Shown here one piece after another: positions 18,801-24,899 of a DNA stretch of 46,962 nucleotides. The stretch is from contig CATKYT010000005.1 of NCBI GenBank assembly GCA_949841245.1, positions 1 through 46,962 on the forward strand, written 5' to 3'. The position numbers and the translations under genes are program-made. Under the pieces are notes generated by a model. It did not search any database, was not told the origin of the DNA, and saw nothing but the letters and a program-made list of their open reading frames with translations. Numbering within the stretch: the first letter of the stretch is position 1; each line of letters begins with the position of its first letter. Source of the DNA: an uncultured Eubacteriales bacterium. GTDB taxonomy: Bacteria > Bacillota > Clostridia > Christensenellales > UBA1242.

Positions 18801-20159
18801 ATCTTTAATTTCTTCTGCTTTTACAGAAGCATCATAAATCAAAATTGTTGGAGCAGTTTTATCTTCTACATTGTCAAAGTAATAGTCACCTGTGTTGCTT
18901 GAAACTGTGTTTCCATAAACATCTTTAACAGTGTAAATAAATGAATAGTAACCATTTGCCAAAGGCTTAAATTTTGTTGGTTCTTTCAAGATGTCGCCTT
19001 CGAAAACATCTTCATAACCGCTTGTTTTATCTGTTAAAGCCACATAACCACTTGTTGCAGAATTTGAAGAATACTTCACTTGAACTGTATAATAAACATC
19101 AACTGCTTCATTTGCAGGGTCAGTATTTGATGATGTTGCACCAGTTGCAACTGGAAGTGTGCTTTCAACACCTGTTTGGTGTCCTGTTCTTGTCCAAGAT
19201 GAACCAAGTTTCAATGTCAAAGCATAATTCTTTTTATAATGTGGGTCAGAAGAAGCATAAACTGTGGTTGTCTTAGTTGCAGAAGAAACAAATTGATAGT
19301 CAACTTTTTCAGTGCTCTTTTTGTAATAAGAATATCTTACAGTGTAGTCATCAGCGCCAAAACTTGCGTAAGCACCACTTCCGTCTAAGATTGCTCTTTT
19401 AATATAAAGTTTTCCGTCATCACCTTTAAGGTCATTTCCTTCAATCTTTCCACCAGCAATACCACCATAAACACTTACAACGACAACATCTTCTTTTGTT
19501 GCTTCTGAAAGGCTTGTAACAAATTCAACATCTTCTGATTTTAATTCTTTGCCGTCTTCGTCAGTTACATAAGGAGTTGGAAGTGCAACATCTTTTCCAC
19601 TTGCAAGCAATGACAAATCAATAATGCTTGGCAAGAATGTGCTTTGATTATCTTTAAAACCAATTGTTGCCGCTGCAACAACACTTTCAACATTGATGCT
19701 GTATGTGTTTTTGTAATCTTTGCCATCTGAACCAGTGTAAGAATATTCATAAGTAACAGTGTAAGTTCCTAAATTGTTGGCAGTGAATGCTTTGCCAACT
19801 TCAAAAGAATTTGATGCCGATTCATCAGTAAAGTCAACTTCCATTCCATTATATGTGACTGAAACAGAAGACTTAATATTGCTGTCATTAATGTCACCAA
19901 CAATCATATCCTTTTCAGCGCCAATATATGCTTTTGGAATGATATAATCAGAGCCTTTGTTGACTGTTGTTTCATAACCTTCATCTAAAGACATAAAATA
20001 GCAATTTGCAGGATTAAATGTATATGCATTTGCAGAAAGTTTGCCATTAACATAAGCAACAAGTTCTGAAACTGGGAAATACAAAACTGTCATAGCAAAA
20101 GCCATAACAAAAAGCAATCCCCTTAAAAGATATGAATGAGTTTTTCTTTCAACTTTCAT
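15804..20159 (-). CDS. large membrane-anchored surface protein, Ig-like repeats (1451 aa)
   Basis: The N-terminus is a signal or signal-anchor sequence (MKVERKTHSYLLRG, then a hydrophobic core to about residue 36). The C-terminus has one membrane helix (about 1415-1440) followed by a short Lys-rich tail. The exterior contains repeated bacterial Ig-like modules that end with the recognisable G-x-Y-x-[IV]-x-Y-x-[VA]-x-D-x-x-G-N pattern. Examples lie near residues 410 ('VKDVYGNTV'), 665 ('ATDKAGNKNTK') and 1290 ('VKDKKGNSATSK'), each followed by a 'D..AP.i' linker. It is Asp/Ser/Thr-rich and acidic, unlike the Asn-rich 2780-aa neighbour. An AGGAG SD and a TTGACT-17-TAAAAT promoter precede it. 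An adhesin or S-layer-like role is inference. Confidence 0.82.
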   Translation of the reverse strand: MKVERKTHSYLLRGLLFVMAFAMTVLYFPVSELVAYVNGKLSANAYTFNPANCYFMSLDEGYETTVNKGSDYIIPKAYIGAEKDMIVGDINDSNIKSSVSVTYNGMEVDFTDESASNSFEVGKAFTANNLGTYTVTYEYSYTGSDGKDYKNTYSINVESVVAAATIGFKDNQSTFLPSIIDLSLLASGKDVALPTPYVTDEDGKELKSEDVEFVTSLSEATKEDVVVVSVYGGIAGGKIEGNDLKGDDGKLYIKRAILDGSGAYASFGADDYTVRYSYYKKSTEKVDYQFVSSATKTTTVYASSDPHYKKNYALTLKLGSSWTRTGHQTGVESTLPVATGATSSNTDPANEAVDVYYTVQVKYSSNSATSGYVALTDKTSGYEDVFEGDILKEPTKFKPLANGYYSFIYTVKDVYGNTVSSNTGDYYFDNVEDKTAPTILIYDASVKAEEIKDESWKLASRHAPNSVVVYAIGIKDNVSTASESELTRQILTGDEVKLTIDNYDEFNLIFNYGGSDADSDSAWRSMLTNNYLINKAVKKAEKADANAFVSDSDLTTGKTADEKRLAWLQNNGYLIVVDNANALNMYNYFGTIINKQVSSVTDFNSFKSLLTKSLTDANVRKTLSDLGLAYVDCNETFGATTSQVTEIGGTKYYGMGARSYYIRYTATDKAGNKNTKTESMMVSSGVDNDAPTIRFSTTLADKYVPNTTIKIDKPTASDTRDTNMNVVTLYRYLNKTSGTTTVLDVFSEDDEPVKLSNVDITDVFDDLEEKEVKDDSDPVNLLVDKYAKFNGTGYVDLTVDNSTSYSIDLKKAPENANLLQVVSYVYDDYGNLNMYAKEVAIENIKDENPVRFTNDLKIEDDNNFIYNQGDTITLPEFKAIDDAINYVTYDVNAYYVDGDTNISVYETDKNMSMGMFYILNAGKFDAVSAGEYRVSVALKDSENRTIVAFLKYTVSGRTINQAPSLAASLESGSYQLDDNPEINIPTPTVSYNISKSMTKDEYDYLNSLSDLSDAQQASLDAVNYVVVGVDENGAVKENYGSVNVGTLGSVFKPSKTGTYDIVYTAEMTAYNVHMFKYHNELEWNDTTNKYDYGTYYELINTAVDGSGTTKSGIKVETLIDGSYKVTSGSTIYNVSKDENNNIVITKNGIVATDFTSVIGISAETLYNELMAYRLESDTYTISVTDTTGPKFKENYYEELYSPKLSIEELKANAVSDVYSLKIFGLEATDASGLDESSASIRVTGTLANGNSAPSATFDGKDAIKGGEYKINVGAGSNPDGTYTITYSVKDKKGNSATSKVVTIVIGDVTAPKLKFDDKFFDSDKKYTVGEQLVLDPSLITVTNMDKNQCTTKIEVVADADNKNLAEERNGKYYVDDLQVGTYTITVSVTRDDGPTTTETFKFEVTTETQSNTEVYQIVGIVLIVLSVLVLVGVIVYFVVSKVKLDKELKKK

Positions 20160-20215
20160 AAGTTCAAATCTCCTGTTTGAATTTTTAGATATATAAGTAA
20201 ATATATAACTAAATA

Positions 20216-20255
20216 ATTTTAACTTAATTTTACTGATAAGTCAAACAAATTGACT
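20216..20255 (-). promoter_or_regulatory. promoter of the 1451-aa surface gene with overlapping inverted repeat
   Basis: On the minus strand, the -35 TTGACT (20239-20244), a 17-nt spacer and the -10 TAAAAT (20216-20221) precede the AGGAG SD and ATG 20159. AGTCAA-ACAAA-TTGACT (20239-20255) is a 6+6 inverted repeat that includes the -35 hexamer, a possible operator. The rest of the 252-bp gap (20160-20411) holds another inverted repeat (AACTATTTTG / CAAAATAGTT) and the hairpin after rplA. Confidence 0.65.
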
Positions 20256-20383
20256 TGTTACCAGCAAAATTTAAAACTATTTTGCGAATAAGCAATCATT
20301 ACTATGCGTAAGTTTTATCACTATTCTTGTCGAAAAAGGTAATTGACAAGATTTTGCCAAAATAGTTATATTTTAATAATGAC

Positions 20384-20409
20384 TGAAAGCAGGACTAAGC
20401 CTGCTTTAT
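20384..20409 (-). terminator. hairpin after rplA, probable terminator
   Basis: AAAGCAGG-CTTAGT-CCTGCTTT lies directly after the rplA stop. The downstream tract (CAGTCATTATT) is a poor U-run, so termination may be partial or factor-aided. Confidence 0.6.
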
Positions 20410-20411
20410 CA

Positions 20412-21095
20412 TTAAATAGTGAAGTTAACTCTGACACCAGGTCCCATAGAAGAAGCCAAAGTTACACTTTTGATGTATTGACCTTTTGCTGCTGCTGGTT
20501 TTGCTTTTACAATAGCGTCCATAACAGTTGAAAAGTTTTCCATCAATTTTTCTTTTCCAAAACTTTTCTTTCCAATAATTACATGGATATTGTTTGTTTT
20601 GTCAAGTCTGTATTCAACTTTTCCGGCTTTAACATCTTTAATTGCCTTAGTAACATCAGGTGTAACAGTTCCGCTTTTTGGGTTTGGCATCAAACCTTTT
20701 GGTCCAAGAATTTTTGCAATTCTGCCCACAATACCCATCATGTCAGGAGTTGTGATGCAGACATCAAAATCCAACCAACCACCGTTGATTTTAGCAACCA
20801 TTTCTTCTGCGCCAACAAAATCAGCGCCTGCTTTTAATGCTTCGTCAGCCTTGTCACCACGAGCGATAACAAGAACTTTAACGCTTTTACCTGTTCCGTT
20901 TGGAAGAACAACAACACCACGAACTTGTTGGTCTGCATTTCTTCCGTCAACACCAAGTCTTACATGAAGTTCAACACTTTCATCAAACTTAGCAGTTGCA
21001 GTCTTTATAACATTTTCAACAGCAGATGAAACATCATAAGATGCTGTTTTGTCAAAACTTTCAAGAGTTTTTGTATATCTTTTACCTTTATTCAT
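20412..21095 (-). CDS. rplA: 50S ribosomal protein L1
   Basis: This 227-aa protein is full length for L1. Family hallmarks are '[34 protein letters not shown]', '[33 protein letters not shown]' and the C-terminal '[10 protein letters not shown]'. L1 binds 23S rRNA helices 76-78 (the L1 stalk), acts in E-site tRNA release, and in many bacteria represses its own L11-L1 message. It is 12 bp downstream of rplK. A site resembling the L1-binding rRNA lies ahead of rplK, consistent with autoregulation. The usual next genes rplJ and rplL are not adjacent here; a hairpin and the surface-protein gene follow instead. Confidence 0.97.
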   Translation of the reverse strand: MNKGKRYTKTLESFDKTASYDVSSAVENVIKTATAKFDESVELHVRLGVDGRNADQQVRGVVVLPNGTGKSVKVLVIARGDKADEALKAGADFVGAEEMVAKINGGWLDFDVCITTPDMMGIVGRIAKILGPKGLMPNPKSGTVTPDVTKAIKDVKAGKVEYRLDKTNNIHVIIGKKSFGKEKLMENFSTVMDAIVKAKPAAAKGQYIKSVTLASSMGPGVRVNFTI

Positions 21096-21107
21096 ACTTC
21101 ACCTCTC

Positions 21108-21533
21108 TTAGTCCACAACTTCAACGCCCATACTTCTTGCAGCACCAGCAATCATAGACATAGCACTTTCAATTGAAGAAGCGTTAAGGTCAGGCATCTT
21201 AGTTTCAGCGATTTTTCTAATCTGCTCTTTTGTAATTTTTCCGACTTTTTGTTTGTTTGGTTTTGCAGAACCTTTTCCAAGACCAATTGCCTTTTTAATA
21301 AGGACTGCAGCAGGTGGAGTTTTCAATTCGAATGTGAAACTTCTGTCTTCATAGATAGTAATCACAACAGGAATGATAAATCCTGCCTGAGAAGCGGTTT
21401 TGTCATTGAATTCTTTAACAAAGCCTGCGATGTTGATACCATGAGGTCCAAGAGAAGAACCTACTGGTGGTCCAGGGGTGGCTTTGCCCGCTTCAAGTTG
21501 CAATTTAACCATTGCTTTAACTTTCTTTGCCAT
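21108..21533 (-). CDS. rplK: 50S ribosomal protein L11
   Basis: The length (141 aa) and the N-terminal '[26 protein letters not shown]' are diagnostic of L11, and the C-terminal RNA-binding domain is intact ('[40 protein letters not shown]'). L11 forms the GTPase-associated centre with 23S rRNA. The start has a strong GGAGGG SD. Its leader contains a predicted L1-binding structure and a separate promoter, so rplK-rplA can be expressed apart from nusG. Confidence 0.98.
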   Translation of the reverse strand: MAKKVKAMVKLQLEAGKATPGPPVGSSLGPHGINIAGFVKEFNDKTASQAGFIIPVVITIYEDRSFTFELKTPPAAVLIKKAIGLGKGSAKPNKQKVGKITKEQIRKIAETKMPDLNASSIESAMSMIAGAARSMGVEVVD

Positions 21534-21546
21534 TTTTCCCTCCTAA

Positions 21547-21583
21547 TGTGGTGTAATTTGAGCCATGGCTTGACTCTCCCACA
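21547..21583 (-). promoter_or_regulatory. probable L1-binding autoregulatory leader (23S L1-stalk mimic)
   Basis: Read 5'-3' on the minus strand, the leader has an outer TGTGG/CCACA stem, the segment GTGGGAG, an inner AGCC-ATGGCT palindrome, and an AAATTACACCAC strand. This closely follows, from memory, the 23S rRNA L1 site around helices 76-77 (GGUGGGAG...CAUGGAGCC...GAAAUACCACC). It ends two bases before the rplK SD, so L1 binding could block initiation. A mini-ORF MAQITPH also lies inside it. The rRNA comparison is recalled, not computed. Confidence 0.7.
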
Positions 21584-21619
21584 AAATTAAAGCCTTTTAA
21601 TGTCATACTCAGGACAAAT

Positions 21620-21649
21620 ATTTTAATGATTTACATCAAAAAATATCAA
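21620..21649 (-). promoter_or_regulatory. internal promoter for rplK-rplA
   Basis: On the minus strand: -35 TTGATA (21644-21649), an 18-nt spacer and -10 TAAAAT (21620-21625). It lies directly after the 71-aa ORF and upstream of the L1-like leader. Confidence 0.55.
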
Positions 21650-21652
21650 AAA

Positions 21653-21868
21653 TTAAATCATGCGAATAATATCTTCTTTTTTTGCAAGTTTTTCACAACC
21701 TTCATGAAGTGAATCCCAAAAAGGCTTTTCAGAAAGCGGTGGAGATGGTGGAAGATGATCGTGATCTCTTCGGCAGTATGCTTCTGTTATTTTTTCTAAT
21801 GTTTTAGAATCATAACCAAAAATTTTTTCTTCTGAACTTTTGATCTTTTCATATTGAGATCTATTCAT
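21653..21868 (-). CDS. hypothetical protein inserted between nusG and rplK (71 aa)
   Basis: The ATG at 21868 has a GGGAG SD (GGGAGAAATT-ATG), while the track's longer version overlaps nusG, so I use 21868. The protein (MNRSQYEKIKSSEEKIFGYD...) is small, charged and soluble, with a 'HDHLPPSPPLSEKPFWDSLHEGCEKLAKK' centre. I do not recognise it. nusG and rplK are usually adjacent in Firmicutes, so an extra ORF here is unusual. Its good SD and position 10 bp after nusG suggest it is translated in the operon. Confidence 0.6.
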   Translation of the reverse strand: MNRSQYEKIKSSEEKIFGYDSKTLEKITEAYCRRDHDHLPPSPPLSEKPFWDSLHEGCEKLAKKEDIIRMI

Positions 21869-21878
21869 AATTTCTCCC

Positions 21879-22409
21879 TTATCCCTGAATTTTGTGAACT
21901 TGACTGAATTCAAGTTCCACATTATTTTCTCTGCCAAACATCTCAACGCTGACTGTAACAAGTCCACCTTCTGCATTTACAGAAACGATGTTTCCAATCA
22001 TTTTGTCAAGTGGACCTTCAATGATTTCCACTTTATCACCAACTTCAAGATCGGTTTCAACTTTGATTTTTTCCAGTCTAAGTTTCATAACTTCTTCTTC
22101 TGTCAAAGCAAGAGGTCTGCCCTTAGGTCCAACAAAACCAGTGATGCCACGAGTTCTTGTAACATTGTGCCAAAGGTCGTCACCATAAATCATTTTGACT
22201 AAAAGATAGCAAGGCATACTTTTTCTTGTAACCAATTTCTTTTTGCCATTTTTTTCTTCAATGACATCTTCTTCTGGAATAATGATGTCAAAAATTCTGT
22301 CTTGCAAATTAAACTTTTCAACAACTGTTTCAAGGTTTTCCTTTGCCACATTTTCATATCCTGAAAATGTGTGAAGCACATACCATTTTGGTTCTGGTGA
22401 ATGTTCCAT
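21879..22409 (-). CDS. nusG: transcription elongation/antitermination factor NusG
   Basis: This 176-aa protein has the N-terminal NGN domain ('WYVLHTFSGYENVAKENLE', 'MPCYLLVKM', 'TRGITGFVG', about residues 8-105). The C-terminal KOW domain is at about 122-176 ('VGDKVEIIEGPLDKMIGNIVSVN'). NusG binds RNA polymerase and links it to Rho or the ribosome. An AAGGAG SD supports the start. It sits between secE and the 71-aa ORF in the usual secE-nusG order. Confidence 0.97.
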   Translation of the reverse strand: MEHSPEPKWYVLHTFSGYENVAKENLETVVEKFNLQDRIFDIIIPEEDVIEEKNGKKKLVTRKSMPCYLLVKMIYGDDLWHNVTRTRGITGFVGPKGRPLALTEEEVMKLRLEKIKVETDLEVGDKVEIIEGPLDKMIGNIVSVNAEGGLVTVSVEMFGRENNVELEFSQVHKIQG

Positions 22410-22454
22410 AAAAATTTACTCCTTAAAATATTTCAAATAAAAGGTCTTTTTCAA

Positions 22455-22862
22455 TTATGATAAAAGTCCTGAAAGCCATCCAAGCAAAGTGTTTACGCCA
22501 AACAAGAAAACACCAAAGATAAGAACGAAAGCAATAACAATTCCAGTTTTCTTGACAACATCAGGAAAAGTTGGCCAAGTAACCTTTTTAAGTTCGGACA
22601 TAATTTCTTTAATTCGTCTGCCAAAACTCTTTTTTTCTTTGTCTTTCTTTTTGCTTTTTTTCTTGTCTTTAGACTTGTCTTTTTCTGGTTGTTTGCCAGT
22701 TTTCTTTTCGTCTTTTACCTTTTTGTCTTTTGCAGGCGCTTCTGTAACAACATTACCTTCATAAATATCGGTGCGCTTTTCTTCTGTCATTTGTTGAAGT
22801 TCCGCTTCCATGTTCTGTTGTTTAACAGGTTTTTGCTTTTTCTTAGCCTTTGACTTAGACAT
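22455..22862 (-). CDS. secE: preprotein translocase subunit SecE with Lys/Glu-rich N-terminal extension
   Basis: The C-terminal 60 residues are canonical SecE: an amphipathic helix ('GRRIKEIMSELKKVTWPTFPDVVKKT') followed by one membrane helix. The first ~75 residues are a low-complexity Lys/Glu extension, making the protein 135 aa, about twice the length of minimal SecE proteins of around 60 aa. The track ORF adds MEDV upstream; the GGAGG SD points to ATG 22862 (MSKSKAKKK). SecE is the essential stabiliser of SecY. It is flanked by rpmG and nusG, the standard arrangement. Confidence 0.93.
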   Translation of the reverse strand: MSKSKAKKKQKPVKQQNMEAELQQMTEEKRTDIYEGNVVTEAPAKDKKVKDEKKTGKQPEKDKSKDKKKSKKKDKEKKSFGRRIKEIMSELKKVTWPTFPDVVKKTGIVIAFVLIFGVFLFGVNTLLGWLSGLLS

Positions 22863-22879
22863 AACATCCTCCAAAAAAA

Positions 22880-23041
22880 TTACTTTGTTTCTTTATGCTT
22901 TGTGCGTTTATTACATCTTGGGCAATACTTATTGATTTCAATTCTTTCAGCATTAGCAGAAGTGTTTTTTTCGGTGGAATAGTTTCTTTCTTTACATTCT
23001 GTGCATTCCAATGTGATGATTTTGCGTTTTGGTGCTGCCAT
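22880..23041 (-). CDS. rpmG: 50S ribosomal protein L33 (zinc-binding form)
   Basis: This gene is missing from the ORF track; the 85-aa track ORF there is in another frame. Translation from ATG 23041 gives 53 aa, [26 protein letters not shown]...[17 protein letters not shown]. That is a complete L33 with both CxxC pairs of the zinc ribbon (C+ form). An AGGAG SD lies 7 nt upstream. It is the first gene of the rpmG-secE-nusG-rplK-rplA cluster and ends 17 bp before secE. Confidence 0.95.
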   Translation of the reverse strand: MAAPKRKIITLECTECKERNYSTEKNTSANAERIEINKYCPRCNKRTKHKETK

Positions 23042-23054
23042 TTTAAATCTCCTA

Positions 23055-23121
23055 ACAAAAAAACTAACACCCTTTGAAAAAGTGTCAGTTTAAATATATC
23101 ATACAATGCCATCTAAGTCAA
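23055..23121 (-). promoter_or_regulatory. promoter and hairpin at the head of the rpmG-secE-nusG operon
   Basis: On the minus strand, -35 TTGACT (23116-23121), a 17-nt spacer and -10 TATATT (23093-23098) predict a start near 23086. An inverted repeat (AAACTGACAC ... GTGTTAGTTT, 10 pairs with one G-U) followed by seven T residues overlaps that start. It may terminate transcripts arriving from the 296-aa gene, and the downstream half could form a short 5' hairpin on operon mRNA. Confidence 0.65.
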
Positions 23122-23149
23122 GTGATTTTCCAAATATATTGAAAATATT

Positions 23150-24040
23150 TTAGTTGTCGCCCTTACCTGCTCCTTCTGAAATTAAAGGCAAATTAGAATT
23201 AACTGCTTTTTCATTCATTTTGATGTGAGCCTTGTTGCAAACAGCCCTTTTAAGACAAATAGCCAACGATTCGGCAGTTGAAACTTTTTGACTTTTATAA
23301 TTAGGCTTTTCTGCAATAGGAAATTTCCAAAATGAAACAGTATATGAGGCATAGTTTAATCTTTCATCAAAATTTTCAAATCCCTTATAATTGGAAATAA
23401 GCGGAAATTCCTCACATGAAGTAATTTCAAATGCATCAAAACTTTTTAAAAAATCAAAATATTTTTTTTCAATATATTGCTCATGAGATTTATTAAAAGT
23501 CAATTTATTTCCAATCTTTGATTTAAAAGCAGAAGAATAATGTTCATCAGCAAACGCTTCTTCCACCTTAACTCTTTCTTTGCTTAAAAACTGGTCAAAA
23601 AGTTCCAAAGTCATGCGAGTGATTACTTCTCCATAATTCAAGCAATTGGAATAATAAGGAAGATGAATGTAAAAGGTTTTTAAAACAGGAATATAAGATT
23701 GTTCATCTTTAACCTTATATTTTTGAATTAAAGATTTTTGTTTTTCGCTGTTTACATCCAATGCTGCAATTTTTTTGTTTTCATATAAAGGTTGCAATGA
23801 AAAAGATTTAAATTGTTTTTTCCCAACTATCACATTTATTGCTTTTGGCTTTTCTTTTAAAGTTAAATTTGTCCGAGAAGAAGCAAGTGGCATTCCTAAA
23901 ACAATTTTATTCTTTTCAGGAAAATATCTTTCATTGCCAGGTGTAATGTTTACCATCCCTTCTGAGCCTGCACGCATAACCAAAAGTTTTTCTCTTAAAA
24001 TTTCATAAACTTCTTTAAATTGTTCTTCATTTAATTTCAT
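23150..24040 (-). CDS. hypothetical protein (296 aa)
   Basis: The family is not recognised. It is a soluble alpha/beta protein without signal peptide or membrane segment. Notable stretches are 'RAGSEGMVNITPGNERYFPEKNKIVLGMPLASSRTN' (about 23-60) and 'FYIHLPYYSNCLNYGEVITRMTLELFDQFL'. The track start MRSKN has no SD, whereas ATG 24040 has GGAG 7 nt upstream. A consensus promoter (TTGACA-17-TAAAAT, 24059-24087) precedes it, so it is an independent unit upstream of the ribosomal operon. Confidence 0.65.
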   Translation of the reverse strand: MKLNEEQFKEVYEILREKLLVMRAGSEGMVNITPGNERYFPEKNKIVLGMPLASSRTNLTLKEKPKAINVIVGKKQFKSFSLQPLYENKKIAALDVNSEKQKSLIQKYKVKDEQSYIPVLKTFYIHLPYYSNCLNYGEVITRMTLELFDQFLSKERVKVEEAFADEHYSSAFKSKIGNKLTFNKSHEQYIEKKYFDFLKSFDAFEITSCEEFPLISNYKGFENFDERLNYASYTVSFWKFPIAEKPNYKSQKVSTAESLAICLKRAVCNKAHIKMNEKAVNSNLPLISEGAGKGDN

Positions 24041-24058
24041 ATTTTTACTCCGCATGGT

Positions 24059-24087
24059 ATTTTATTCAAAATAAACACATTTGTCAA
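24059..24087 (-). promoter_or_regulatory. promoter of the 296-aa gene
   Basis: On the minus strand: TTGACA (24082-24087), a 17-nt spacer, TAAAAT (24059-24064). Confidence 0.8.
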
Positions 24088-24108
24088 CCCTTTTTACAAA
24101 AATAAAAA

Positions 24109-24127
24109 CAAAAGCAAGGTTTGCTTT
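24109..24127. other. second hairpin between the HicB-like and 296-aa genes
   Basis: AAAAGCAA-GGT-TTGCTTTT stem-loop. On the minus strand it is followed by T-rich sequence, so it may be a backup terminator behind the one at 24142-24169. Confidence 0.5.
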
Positions 24128-24141
24128 TATTTCAATCACAT

Positions 24142-24169
24142 AAAAAAATCACAACAAATGCTGTGATTT
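24142..24169 (-). terminator. intrinsic terminator after the HicB-like gene
   Basis: AAATCACA ... TGTGATTT with an 8-nt loop, followed on the minus strand by seven T residues. Confidence 0.85.
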
Positions 24170-24173
24170 AAAA

Positions 24174-24440
24174 TTAACCTTCAACAACTGCATCAATATA
24201 CATTGCAGTTTCATTTGGTCTGCATTTTTCAGCAAAAATTTCCAACCTTGTAGGGTCATTATATTCAGTTTCATATTTAAGAGCATAAGAAAAATAAACT
24301 TTTAAAATTTCTTTTGCATATAAATATGCTTCTGACATATTGTCACCTTTTGTGTATATTCCAAGGTCAGGAAAGAAAACTTGGAAACCATCTTCTTCTT
24401 TGACGAAAATAGCAGGATATAAAAACTGATATTTTTTCAT
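24174..24440 (-). CDS. HicB-family antitoxin-like protein, apparently orphan
   Basis: The 88-aa product starting at ATG 24440 (GGGAG SD) has the HicB fold signature: 'YPAIFVKEEDGFQVFFPDLGIYTKGDNMSEAYLYAKEIL'. This is the partially degraded RNase-H-like domain in which 'f...DlpG..T.Gd...ea...a' is conserved. HicB normally neutralises the HicA RNase encoded next to it. No HicA-sized ORF with the G-S-H motif lies on either side, and the DNA-binding tail is absent. This is probably a solitary HicB-like regulator. The track start (MGVF) overlaps the SD and was not used. Confidence 0.72.
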   Translation of the reverse strand: MKKYQFLYPAIFVKEEDGFQVFFPDLGIYTKGDNMSEAYLYAKEILKVYFSYALKYETEYNDPTRLEIFAEKCRPNETAMYIDAVVEG

Positions 24441-24511
24441 AAAAACTCCCAAACCACTTACTTATAGTTTGATTTTAACACAAAAATATAATTTTTCAAA
24501 ACAAAAATAAA

Positions 24512-24541
24512 AAAAATATCGCATTTTTGCGATATTTTTAG
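24512..24541. terminator. intrinsic terminator after the 84-aa gene
   Basis: AAATATCGCA-TTTT-TGCGATATTT flanked by A and T runs, overlapping the stop of the minus-strand 84-aa gene. Confidence 0.85.
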
Positions 24542-24792
24542 CGTTCCATTGTTGGATCTTTAACTTCTACTTTTCCATCGTTTATTGGAAATTCAAAACC
24601 TTTATTATTGTTAAACCAACCTATTGGGGCTGTATTAAGGTCTTTATCGTTATGTTCAGTTTCTTTGATTCCTTTTAAATTAAGCCATTCTGAAAGATCT
24701 TCTGGTTTACAAGCACCAAAAACAATTGTTGTACCTTGTTTAACAGTTTCAGGTGCTTTAATTACAACACCTTCTTCTAACTTTGCTTTCAT
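24538..24792 (-). CDS. hypothetical protein (84 aa)
   Basis: The family is not recognised. It is a small soluble acidic protein with an N-terminal 'EEGVVIKAPETVKQGTTIVFGACKPEDLSEWLNLKGIKE' region. ATG 24792 has GGAGG 9 nt upstream; an in-frame TTG two codons earlier (the track start) is only 3 nt from the SD and less likely. Its promoter is TTTACA-17-TATTAT on the minus strand just upstream, and its own terminator follows. Confidence 0.6.
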   Translation of the reverse strand: MKAKLEEGVVIKAPETVKQGTTIVFGACKPEDLSEWLNLKGIKETEHNDKDLNTAPIGWFNNNKGFEFPINDGKVEVKDPTMER

Positions 24793-24899
24793 AGTCAATT
24801 ACCTCCGTAATCTTTTCTTGATGACCTTATAATAACACATTTTTCTTTATTTGTAAATACTTTTTTGAAAAATTTTTTTAAGAAATTTTTGAACCAGAT

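Noticed and set aside
20343-20372. Plus-strand promoter (TTGACA-18-TATATT) pointing antisense into rplA
   Set aside because: The motif is present but no gene or clear small RNA follows. It may be chance in AT-rich DNA.
22855-23112. 85-aa track ORF in the rpmG region
   Set aside because: It is out of frame with the clear L33 sequence (22880-23041) and has no SD.
24538-24792. HicA toxin partner for the HicB-like gene
   Set aside because: The 84-aa product lacks the HicA double-stranded RNA-binding-like fold and G-S-H motif, and it has its own promoter and terminator.
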